Origin: an uncultured Lachnospiraceae bacterium
GTDB taxonomy: Bacteria > Bacillota > Clostridia > Lachnospirales > Lachnospiraceae
Assembly (NCBI GenBank): GCA_910586315.1
Contig: CAJUIP010000033.1
Span: forward strand, 1 to 40,793
Length of the DNA stretch: 40,793 nucleotides
Reading direction: 5' to 3'
The notes beneath the pieces are model-generated. The model was given only the letters and a program-made list of their open reading frames with translations. It did no database searches and was not told the DNA's origin. A program made the translations under genes and the position numbers. This document shows, piece after piece, positions 24,207 through 30,953 of this stretch. Positions within the stretch are counted from its first letter, which is position 1, and every line of letters begins with the position of its first letter.

Positions 24207-25442
24207 ATGGCTGTGATAAAACCGTTTGCATGTGTTCGTCCCGCCAAAGACCTGGTGTCCAAAGTAGCCGCCCTGCCCTATGATGTATATAACAGGGAGG
24301 AAGCCAGGAACGAGGTGAAAAAGAATCCCCTGTCATTTCTGGCCATTGACAGGCCGGACACATTTTTTCCTGACACAGTGGGAAGCTATGAGCCTTGCGT
24401 TTACGAAAGGGCCCGCGGGTTATATGAGGAACGGCTTTCGGACGGGACCTTTCTGAAGGAGGAAAAGGCGGCATTTTACCTTTATGAGCTGACCATGGAC
24501 GGCCGCTCCCAGACGGGAGTTGTGGCATGTTCGTCGGTTGACGATTATTTAAAGAATGTGATTAAAAAGCATGAAAACACCAGAGAGGAGAAGGAGCAAG
24601 ACAGAATTGCCCATATTGATTTCCTGAATGCCCAGACAGGGCCGATTTTCCTCACCTACCGCCCGGTAAGACGGCTGAAGGAGCTGACGGAGCAGGAGAA
24701 ACAGAGGGAGCCGCTTTATGACTTTGTGTCGGAGGACGGAATCGGGCACAGGATATGGAAGGTGGAAAACATGGCCGCGGGGCAGGAGATGGAAAAGGAA
24801 TTTGAGAAGATTCCTGCCACATACATCGCGGACGGGCATCACCGGGCGGCGTCGGCAGTGAAAGTGGCCCTGAAGCGGAGAGAGCAGTATCCGTGTAAAG
24901 GAGCTAATGCGGAGTTCAATTTTTTTCTGTCTGTGCTGTTTCCCGCCGATGAGCTGATGATTCTTCCCTATAATCGGGTGGTGAAGGACTTAAACGGCAG
25001 ATCGCCGGAGGAATTTCTGGAGGAAATTTCCAGGGACTTCTATGTGAAGAAACTGGGAACAGAGGCCTTTGCCCCCAAAGAGAAAGGCAGCTTTGGAATG
25101 TATCTGGAAGGGAACTGGTATGAGCTTTCCCTAAAAAGCGGGATGTTACCCGAGAATCCGGTGGAGGCTTTGGACGTTTCCATGCTCCAGGACCGCCTGC
25201 TGGGGCCGGTGCTCGGAATCAGGGATGTAAGGAAGGACAAACGGATTGATTTTGTGGGCGGAATCAGGGGACTTTCTGAGCTGGAGCGGAGGGCAAACTG
25301 TGACATGCGGGTGGCTTTTTCCATGTACCCCACATCCATGGAGGAACTGCTTTCCGTGGCGGACGCAGGGCTCCTCATGCCGCCTAAATCCACATGGTTT
25401 GAGCCGAAGCTGCGGAGCGGGATCTTTATCCACCAGTTATAG
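24207..25442 (+). CDS. DUF1015-family protein of the serine operon
   Basis: A 411-aa protein of the DUF1015 family, recognised by VIKPFACVRPAKDLVSKVAALPYDVY at the N-terminus, ATYIADGHHRAASAVK at residues about 204-218 and a C-terminal LMPPKSTWFEPKLRSG segment. The biochemical function is not established. DGHHR resembles the DGxHR nucleotide motif of the ParB/Srx fold, to which the free-serine kinases SerK and SbnI belong. Placement 14 bp after serA in a serC-serA-X operon, with no phosphoserine phosphatase present, suggests a step in serine/phosphoserine metabolism. This is inference. Start follows AAAAGGAGGAAAAAGG. Confidence 0.85.
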   Translation: MAVIKPFACVRPAKDLVSKVAALPYDVYNREEARNEVKKNPLSFLAIDRPDTFFPDTVGSYEPCVYERARGLYEERLSDGTFLKEEKAAFYLYELTMDGRSQTGVVACSSVDDYLKNVIKKHENTREEKEQDRIAHIDFLNAQTGPIFLTYRPVRRLKELTEQEKQREPLYDFVSEDGIGHRIWKVENMAAGQEMEKEFEKIPATYIADGHHRAASAVKVALKRREQYPCKGANAEFNFFLSVLFPADELMILPYNRVVKDLNGRSPEEFLEEISRDFYVKKLGTEAFAPKEKGSFGMYLEGNWYELSLKSGMLPENPVEALDVSMLQDRLLGPVLGIRDVRKDKRIDFVGGIRGLSELERRANCDMRVAFSMYPTSMEELLSVADAGLLMPPKSTWFEPKLRSGIFIHQL

Positions 25443-25484
25443 GAATAAGACGGGGAAGCTTTCGCATACAATGTACCCAGAACG

Positions 25485-25525
25485 TAACGGTTCCGTATTT
25501 TCACGGCAGATCTGCCGAACCGTTA
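25485..25525. repeat. Two-level inverted repeat between DUF1015 gene and dedA
   Basis: Outer arms TAACGGTTC (25485-25493) and GAACCGTTA (25517-25525), with a perfect 14-bp palindrome CGGCAGATCTGCCG (25504-25517) inside the right half. No T-run follows. It could be an operator, or a transcript-stability hairpin; the DedA ATG is 27 bp further on. Confidence 0.5.
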
Positions 25526-25552
25526 TTCCAGAACACATGTGGGAGGCGCCGT

Positions 25553-26161
25553 ATGCAGGAGATACTTCTGAACTTTCTGGGGGAATACGGGGCGTTTGCC
25601 GTATTCCTTCTTATTTTAATAGAAAATTTATTTCCGCCCATTCCATCGGAAGTGATTCTGACCTTTGGAGGGGTCATGACTACCTGTACCAGACTGACGA
25701 TGCCTGAGGTCATTTTATCTGCAACGGCAGGGTCTGTGCTGGGGGCCCTTCTGCTATATGGGGCAGGATATCTGATTCCGGAGGATTTACTGAGCCGGAT
25801 AGCGTCGGGCCCTTTGGGACGCATGCTGCATTTCGAACCGGAGGATGTGGAGTTAGCGAAACGGTGGTTCCTGGAAAAGGGAACGGCGGCGGTTTTTCTG
25901 TGCCGCCTGGTCCCCATCGTGCGGAGTCTGATTTCCATTCCTGCCGGCATTTCTAAAATGAGGCTGCTTCCATTCCTTTTTCTGACAGCGGCCGGGAGCC
26001 TTCTCTGGAATACGGCGCTGGTTTTTCTGGGAAGGACTGCTGGAAATTCCTGGGAAAAGGTTACGGCCGCGTTGGGAGTATATTCCAATGTATTTCTGGT
26101 GATCCTCGGAAGCGGAATGCTCCTGGTTGTGATGGTTTGGCAGATAAAAACAGATAAATAA
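25553..26161 (+). CDS. DedA-family (SNARE-associated/VTT) membrane protein
   Basis: A 202-aa membrane protein with about five hydrophobic segments. FAVFLLILIENLFPPIPSEV near the N-terminus, GSVLGALLLYGAGYLI, and FLCRLVPIVRSLISIPAGISKM are the DedA signatures, including the re-entrant glycine/proline loop and the arginines thought to be needed for proton-coupled lipid transport. DedA proteins act in undecaprenyl-phosphate or phospholipid translocation across the cytoplasmic membrane. The start at 25553 follows GGGAGG at 25541-25546. It lies 110 bp after the DUF1015 gene, separated by the inverted repeat at 25485-25525. The gene ends before a 509-bp non-coding stretch. Confidence 0.88.
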   Translation: MQEILLNFLGEYGAFAVFLLILIENLFPPIPSEVILTFGGVMTTCTRLTMPEVILSATAGSVLGALLLYGAGYLIPEDLLSRIASGPLGRMLHFEPEDVELAKRWFLEKGTAAVFLCRLVPIVRSLISIPAGISKMRLLPFLFLTAAGSLLWNTALVFLGRTAGNSWEKVTAALGVYSNVFLVILGSGMLLVVMVWQIKTDK

Positions 26162-26236
26162 TTTGAATAATTCTATACAATTTGAAAATTAACAAATAAT
26201 TTTAAAATTATCTTTGATTTTTTTTAAAAAAAGGTA

Positions 26237-26265
26237 TTGACAAAAAGAAAGTGTTCGTCTATAAT
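26237..26265 (+). promoter_or_regulatory. Perfect consensus sigma-A promoter of an orphan transcript
   Basis: TTGACA at 26237-26242, exactly 17 bp, TATAAT at 26260-26265. This is the best promoter in the window and has no conventional gene after it. Confidence 0.85.
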
Positions 26266-26419
26266 AAAGACAACAAAAAGAAAGAGAGAACAGACCAATG
26301 AAATAGTTAGTCTAAAAAATCTAAGAAAAGGAGGTACGGACCACCGAACGCGTAAAACTCGTTTAGCTTTTAAATAATAAAAGTCTAAACAAAGGAAACA
26401 CACAAAACCGGAGAAATGA

Positions 26420-26473
26420 ATGAAAAAAGGTTATCTGATATTCCTTAGAGATATGACGAGAAAGTATCAATAA
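26420..26473 (+). CDS. Candidate 17-aa micropeptide
   Basis: The frame reads MKKGYLIFLRDMTRKYQ, with a hydrophobic core and basic ends, and CGGAG six bases before the ATG. Its composition would suit a membrane-active or leader peptide. An overlapping frame starts 4 bases earlier and gives 10 aa. Such short frames occur by chance in AT-rich DNA, so support is weak. Confidence 0.18.
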   Translation: MKKGYLIFLRDMTRKYQ

Positions 26474-26606
26474 GAGAAATACAATAATTGATATGGAAAT
26501 GAGAAAAGAACAAAGAATGATAATTCAGAAAGCCGGTGGCGTGGAAAAAAATTAATATAGATAAAAACCCGAAAGAGAGGAACGTCCAATGGACAACGAA
26601 ATGTAA

Positions 26607-26658
26607 AGTGGGTATCGGAAAAAAATAAAAAGATTTTTTCGGTACCCACTAAATTTTT
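26607..26658. terminator. Long bidirectional terminator
   Basis: Stem of about 17 bp: AGTGGGTA (26607-26614) with TACCCACT (26643-26650), extended by CG/CG and six A-T pairs with two wobbles, then TTTTT at 26654-26658. It can end both the orphan plus-strand transcript and the minus-strand radical SAM gene that stops at 26671. Confidence 0.8.
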
Positions 26659-26670
26659 GTCTTTAAAGCT

Positions 26671-27573
26671 TCAGACTCCGCTCAGATCAAAGAGCGGGGT
26701 ATACTCTTCTTTGGCACTGCTTTTTTTCTGCATATATCCATTCATGAGGCCCAGTTCGATGGCCGTGTCCACTACTTTTTTATATTCATAGGTTGTAATC
26801 CGGCGGTTGATTTCCGGATACATGCTGCTCTTATGAAAGGGCGTGTACTGGCTCATGAGACTTAGAAGATACTGGTTTTCCGGCAGGGACTCCTTCATCC
26901 AGTGCAGCAGCTTTATGGAATCTTCCTTGGCGCCGGGGAGAACCATATGGCGGATGATAACACCTTTTTTCAACAAGGAAGGAGAATCGGGATTCCAGGT
27001 GAGGCCTCCTGCCAGATGAATCATCTCGGTGATGGCAGCGGAAGCTTTGGAAAAATAATCCCTGGCAGCGGAGTATTTTTGGGAAAGATTGCTGTCATAA
27101 TACTTTAAGTCCGGTAAATAAATATCTATGTAACCGGAATATTCCCTGAGGATTTCCGGGCGTTCATACCCGCCGCAGTTGTAAACGACGGGGATGGTAA
27201 GCCGCCCCTTTATCAAATCCAGGGCCTCTTTAACAGAAGGGAGATATTGGGTGGCGGTGACCAGGTTTATATTGTGGGCGCCCTGGTTCTGGAGCTCAAG
27301 GAAAATTTCTGAAAGCCGTTTCACCGTGATTTCCCTGCCAAAATTTTCATGGCTTAGAGTGTAATTCTGACAGAAAATACATTTTAGGTTGCAGCCGGAA
27401 AAGAATACGGTTCCACTTCCGTTTTTACCGCTGATACAAGGTTCTTCCCAGGAGTGGAGAGCGGCCCTGGCAACTTTTACGGCGGCGCCGGCCCGGCAGA
27501 CCCCCAAGGCCTTTGTACGGTTTGTACCGCACATTCTGGGGCAGAGCATACAGGACTCATAGGCTGTGGACAT
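26671..27573 (-). CDS. Radical SAM protein, PflA-related (COG1313-type)
   Basis: A 300-aa radical SAM enzyme. The cluster motif C61-x3-C65-x2-C68 is in GCNLKCIFCQNYTLSHE. Four more cysteines at the N-terminus (C8, C11, C15, C26 in SCMLCPRMCG and GVCRAG) probably hold an accessory cluster or zinc. Later family segments are NCGGYERPEILREY and YIDIYLPDLKYY. Annotation pipelines often call these pyruvate-formate-lyase-activating-like proteins, but no glycyl radical enzyme is adjacent and the substrate is unknown. The first ATG is used, with an AGGT-type site upstream. It ends at a shared bidirectional terminator. A small unknown gene and a DNA glycosylase precede it on the same strand. Confidence 0.88.
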   Translation of the reverse strand: MSTAYESCMLCPRMCGTNRTKALGVCRAGAAVKVARAALHSWEEPCISGKNGSGTVFFSGCNLKCIFCQNYTLSHENFGREITVKRLSEIFLELQNQGAHNINLVTATQYLPSVKEALDLIKGRLTIPVVYNCGGYERPEILREYSGYIDIYLPDLKYYDSNLSQKYSAARDYFSKASAAITEMIHLAGGLTWNPDSPSLLKKGVIIRHMVLPGAKEDSIKLLHWMKESLPENQYLLSLMSQYTPFHKSSMYPEINRRITTYEYKKVVDTAIELGLMNGYMQKKSSAKEEYTPLFDLSGV

Positions 27574-27662
27574 AAATCATACCTCCGAAATATGTAAGGC
27601 GCCAGGGCGGGCAAAGCCCTGAAAGCACGGCTGCTGCCGGCCCGGCGCTCTAAAGCCGGATA

Positions 27663-27854
27663 TCAGCCGCCTTTTTCCGGATCATGTAAATGTTCCGGAA
27701 GAAACTGGTAAAGCTGATTATAGTGCTCCACTTCGGCATCGGACTGAGGCAGGGATGGAATTAATCCTGTACAGTCCATGGTGGAGCAGGAATGGATGTC
27801 AATGTCATAATCTTCATGATGGGAAGAACGGACATTGTGGTTTTTTGAACTCAT
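27663..27854 (-). CDS. Small unknown protein, 63 aa
   Basis: Not recognised as a named family. It is acidic and polar, with an N-terminal His/Asp-rich part (SSHHEDYDIDIHSCS), two cysteines (CSTMDC) and a C-terminal helix-like part (DAEVEHYNQLYQFLPEHL). No signal peptide or membrane segment. The start at 27854 is preferred over the upstream ATG at 27932 because GGGGTGAT lies 4 bases before it. His, Asp and Cys spacing would allow metal binding, but this is speculative. It lies between the radical SAM gene (89 bp downstream) and the glycosylase gene (106 bp upstream) on the same strand, and may be co-transcribed with them. Confidence 0.6.
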   Translation of the reverse strand: MSSKNHNVRSSHHEDYDIDIHSCSTMDCTGLIPSLPQSDAEVEHYNQLYQFLPEHLHDPEKGG

Positions 27855-27960
27855 GTGTATCACCCCATGCCTTATTGTGCCGGGAGATGAAAAAAACATG
27901 CATGGATAGTTTTTCCGCTGTCCTGTCTGCATGATATGGTAAAACGCCGCAGGACAGATT

Positions 27961-28452
27961 TTAATTTAACCAGCTGCAGATGACAGACCATTCCAGTACA
28001 AGGCGGTCCAGAGACCAGGCGGCATTGGCCGGACTGGTGGACGGCAGGCGAATGGCAGATTTTAATGTGTTTTTCTCCTGATATTTCCGGTAATACTGAT
28101 AAGAGGTGCCGCCGTTGCAGAAAATCTGCCTGACGGCGCTTTCTGAAAGAAGCTTTGAAAGATCGTTGGGAACCACATTTTTTATAGAGCTGTCGCTGGA
28201 GCCCTCAATGGTACAGGATGCAATCACATCCCAGACAGCAATGTGTTTTTTTAAAAGAAACTGTTTTTTTTCTTCGATGGTTTTGGGAAGAGGTTCCTCT
28301 GTTACGCCGGCCAGAACTTTCCAAAAACGGTTTTGAGGATGGTGATAGAAAAAATGTCCTTCTCTGGATTTTACAGACGGAAAGGAACCCAGGATAAGAA
28401 TTTTTGAGCCGGAATCATAAACCGGCGGAATCGGATGAATTACCTGTTCCAC
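27961..28452 (-). CDS. Hypoxanthine (deoxyinosine)-DNA glycosylase, UDG superfamily
   Basis: A 163-aa base-excision repair enzyme of the uracil-DNA glycosylase superfamily, family 6 type. LILGSFPSVKSREG is the first active-site motif, HHPQNRFWKVLAG follows, and LPSTSPANA is the second motif that contacts the DNA. Members remove deaminated adenine (hypoxanthine) from DNA. An ATG at 28473 exists, but a GTG at 28452 is preferred because AAAGGAGG (complement of 28463-28470) lies 10 bases before it and would sit inside the coding region otherwise. A TTGACA promoter lies at 28565-28593. The start choice is moderately sure; the family is clear. Confidence 0.88.
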   Translation of the reverse strand: MEQVIHPIPPVYDSGSKILILGSFPSVKSREGHFFYHHPQNRFWKVLAGVTEEPLPKTIEEKKQFLLKKHIAVWDVIASCTIEGSSDSSIKNVVPNDLSKLLSESAVRQIFCNGGTSYQYYRKYQEKNTLKSAIRLPSTSPANAAWSLDRLVLEWSVICSWLN

Positions 28453-28564
28453 AACAGCATGGCCTCCTTTCATTGTCGTGCGGAGCCCGCCCGCCCAAAG
28501 GGCATGAGTTACGGTGTACCCGGTGGGGCTACAGCAAATGGAAAATTTATTTGTTGTTTGCTAT

Positions 28565-28593
28565 AGTATGACAAAAAAGAGAGGTTTTGTCAA
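28565..28593 (-). promoter_or_regulatory. Promoter of the glycosylase gene (minus strand)
   Basis: Minus strand TTGACA (complement of 28588-28593), 17 bp, CATACT (complement of 28565-28570). An alternative TACTAT two bases later gives a 19-bp spacer. It is back to back with the ftsH promoter 30 bp away. Confidence 0.5.
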
Positions 28594-28621
28594 AGAAAAA
28601 ACAAATTTTATACTTTTTTTA

Positions 28622-28650
28622 TTGCCATATGGGGAAACTCAAATTATAAT
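28622..28650 (+). promoter_or_regulatory. Promoter of ftsH
   Basis: TTGCCA at 28622-28627, 17-bp spacer, perfect TATAAT at 28645-28650. It leaves a leader of about 75 nt before the ftsH ATG. Confidence 0.7.
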
Positions 28651-28730
28651 AGATAAGTGCTGTTAAATCATGGAAATTCATATTCTTATCATGGTTTTCC
28701 AGTATATGTGATAGAATTGGAGAAGCATTT

Positions 28731-30860
28731 ATGGATAACAACAATCAAAACAGGAATAGTGGAAAAAAACCAAACAGCCAGAATATCGGCGTTATGGTCC
28801 TGATCCTTATGATTACTCTGGGTGTTGTCAGTATGATGAATTCGGCGCTGAAACAAAACCAGACCCAGGAACTGGGGTATGAAGAATTTGTTCAGATGGT
28901 GGAGGACGGGGAAGTGGATACCATCCGTTTTTCCGGCAACAGAATTCTCATTACTCCCAAGACTTCCTCTACGAAATACTCCAGACTGATTCAGTATTAC
29001 ACGGTTCGGGTTCAGGACGCGAAGGTGACGGACCGGCTGCTGGAAAAGGATGTGCATATTCTGGGAGAGGATACCAACGCGGGAGCCAGCATTTTAAGCT
29101 TCATTATGGGCTGGGTGCTGCCGTCGGTGCTAATGATCGGGCTTTTGTATTTTATGTTCAGCCGTATGGGGGGCGGAGGCGGCCTCATGGGGGTTGGGAA
29201 GAGCAATGCAAAGGTTTATGTGCAGAAGGAAACGGGCGTGACCTTTGCCGATGTGGCCGGAGAGGACGAAGCCAAGGAGTCCCTGGTGGAAATCGTGGAC
29301 TTTTTGCATAATCCGCATAAATACACAAAAATCGGAGCGAAGCTTCCCAAGGGAGCTCTTCTGGTGGGCCCTCCCGGTACAGGAAAAACTCTGCTTGCCA
29401 AGGCTGTTGCAGGCGAGGCCCATGTGCCTTTTTATTCCTTGTCCGGTTCCGACTTTGTGGAGATGTTTGTGGGTGTGGGCGCATCACGTGTCCGCGACCT
29501 GTTTAAGCAGGCCCAGCAGTCGGCACCCTGCATTATTTTCATTGATGAAATTGATGCCATCGGACGAAGCCGTGACTCCAGATTTGGCGGAAATGATGAG
29601 AGGGAGCAGACCTTGAACCAGCTTCTTTCGGAGATGGACGGGTTTGACTCTTCCAAAGGACTTCTGGTGATGGCGGCGACGAACCGTCCGGAAATTCTGG
29701 ATCCGGCTCTTTTAAGGCCGGGGCGTTTTGATCGCCGCGTGATTGTGGATAAGCCGGATTTAAAGGGCCGCGTGAATATTTTAAAAGTACATTCCAAGGA
29801 TGTCCGTCTGGATGAAACTGTGGATTTTGAGGAAATTGCCCTGGCAACCTCCGGCGCAGTCGGCGCTGATCTTGCCAATATGATGAATGAGGCCGCTATC
29901 AATGCCGTAAAGCATGGAAGACAGGCTGTGGCTCAGAGCGACCTGTTCGAGGCTGTGGAGCTTGTTTTAGTGGGTAAGGAAAAGAAAGACAGGATTTTGA
30001 GCAAGGAGGAAAGACGGATTGTCTCCTACCATGAGGTGGGCCATGCCCTTGTGACCGCTCTCCAGAAGGACGCAGAGCCGGTACAGAAAATCACAATTGT
30101 GCCCCGTACCATGGGCGCTTTAGGATATGTGATGCAGGTTCCTGAGGAGGAGAAATTCTTAAATACGAAAAAAGAACTGGAGGCCATGCTGGTGGTTTCT
30201 CTCGCAGGCCGTGCGGCTGAGGAAATTGTGTTTGAAACTGTGACTACGGGAGCGGCCAATGATATCGAGCATGCCACAAAGATTGCCAGAGCCATGGTGA
30301 CTCAGTATGGCATGTCAGACAAGTTCGGTCTGATGGGGCTGGCCACCCAGGAAAATCAGTATCTGACGGGACGGACCGTGTTAAACTGCGGGGACGCGAC
30401 GGCGGCGGATATTGATGTGGAAGTCATGAAGATGCTGAGGGAGGCATATGAAGAGGCGAAGAGGCTGCTTGGTGAAAACCGGGACGCTTTGGATCAAATT
30501 GCTGATTTCCTCATTGAAAAAGAGACGATTACCGGAAAGGAATTTATGCGTATTTTCCGCAAGGTAAAGGGAATTCCTGAGCCGGAGGAGGAATCGCCAG
30601 AAGAGAAGAGCCGTATGGGAGCCAAAGAGCCGGGAAACAAAGTACCAGAGACCAGGGAACCAGTAAGTGGAGAGGCAGGGGCGAAAGAGCCGGTAAGTAA
30701 AGAATCAGAGGCGAAAGAGCTGGTATGCGAAGAACCGGAAGCCCCAAAACCTGTAAGCGAAGCGCCGGAAGCAAAAGAACCGGTAAGTAAAGAATCAGAG
30801 GCGAAAGAGCCGGTAAGTGGAGCACCGGAAGCCAAAGAGCCAGAGAGCAAAGCGCCGTAA
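28731..30860 (+). CDS. ftsH: ATP-dependent membrane zinc metalloprotease FtsH
   Basis: A 709-aa membrane-bound AAA+ protease that degrades misfolded and regulatory membrane or cytoplasmic proteins. One membrane segment lies at about residues 18-38 and a second at about 122-142 followed by a glycine stretch. Walker A GPPGTGKT is at 213-220, Walker B is in CIIFIDEIDAIG, the second region of homology is LLRPGRFDRRV, and the zinc site is H434-E-V-G-H438. The core ends near residue 620, after which comes an acidic/basic tail of about 80 residues made of eight decapeptide repeats (see the repeat entry). The start is the first ATG. A terminator follows, then a protease gene. Confidence 0.96.
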   Translation: MDNNNQNRNSGKKPNSQNIGVMVLILMITLGVVSMMNSALKQNQTQELGYEEFVQMVEDGEVDTIRFSGNRILITPKTSSTKYSRLIQYYTVRVQDAKVTDRLLEKDVHILGEDTNAGASILSFIMGWVLPSVLMIGLLYFMFSRMGGGGGLMGVGKSNAKVYVQKETGVTFADVAGEDEAKESLVEIVDFLHNPHKYTKIGAKLPKGALLVGPPGTGKTLLAKAVAGEAHVPFYSLSGSDFVEMFVGVGASRVRDLFKQAQQSAPCIIFIDEIDAIGRSRDSRFGGNDEREQTLNQLLSEMDGFDSSKGLLVMAATNRPEILDPALLRPGRFDRRVIVDKPDLKGRVNILKVHSKDVRLDETVDFEEIALATSGAVGADLANMMNEAAINAVKHGRQAVAQSDLFEAVELVLVGKEKKDRILSKEERRIVSYHEVGHALVTALQKDAEPVQKITIVPRTMGALGYVMQVPEEEKFLNTKKELEAMLVVSLAGRAAEEIVFETVTTGAANDIEHATKIARAMVTQYGMSDKFGLMGLATQENQYLTGRTVLNCGDATAADIDVEVMKMLREAYEEAKRLLGENRDALDQIADFLIEKETITGKEFMRIFRKVKGIPEPEEESPEEKSRMGAKEPGNKVPETREPVSGEAGAKEPVSKESEAKELVCEEPEAPKPVSEAPEAKEPVSKESEAKEPVSGAPEAKEPESKAP
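30621..30857 (+). repeat. Eight 30-bp tandem units encoding a decapeptide tail on FtsH
   Basis: In-frame units of exactly 30 bp starting at 30621, 30651, 30681, 30711, 30741, 30771, 30801 and 30831 (the last is 27 bp, then the stop). Peptide consensus AKEPVSKESE with variants such as AKEPGNKVPE, TREPVSGEAG, APKPVSEAPE and AKEPVSGAPE. Units 3 and 6 encode the same peptide and are nearly the same in DNA, a sign of recent duplication or gene conversion. Such a tract may vary in copy number between strains. Confidence 0.85.
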
Positions 30861-30894
30861 AACGGAGCTTTGGGAAAGAGGCGGTGGAACGGAT

Positions 30895-30933
30895 GCAGGG
30901 TGTATTTCATATTGGAAATGCATCCTGCTTTTT
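30895..30933 (+). terminator. Terminator after ftsH
   Basis: A 14-bp stem (30895-30908 with 30915-30928, two wobbles), a 6-nt loop and TTTTT. The next gene starts 21 bp later without a visible promoter of its own, so it may rely on read-through. Confidence 0.7.
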
Positions 30934-30953
30934 AAAGACGGAAGGAGTATTTT

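Larger units (their letters stand above)
26272..26660 (+). ncRNA. Candidate A-rich non-coding (or micropeptide) transcript
   Basis: The 26162-26670 stretch has no conventional gene, is AT-rich in contrast to its neighbours, and is bounded by a perfect promoter and a long terminator. Inside are AAAGGAGGT (26327-26335), a perfect Shine-Dalgarno with no NTG within a usable distance; a minimal frame ATG AAA TAG (26298-26306); a hairpin GTTTAGCTTTTA/TAAAAGTCTAAAC (26361-26372, 26378-26390) with one bulge; short frames of 17 aa (26420-26473) and 20 aa (26493-26555, no RBS); and GTCC-AAT-GGAC (26584-26594). It may be a highly expressed small RNA, a micropeptide mRNA, or decayed sequence. None of these can be told apart by reading. 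Confidence 0.45.

Noticed and set aside
25246..25707. Plus-strand frame of 153 codons between the DUF1015 gene and dedA
   Set aside because: It lies out of frame over both genes and has no ribosome site or domain.
30621..30857. Tandem 30-bp units considered as a CRISPR array
   Set aside because: There are no spacers; the units are in frame within ftsH and continue the protein to its stop.
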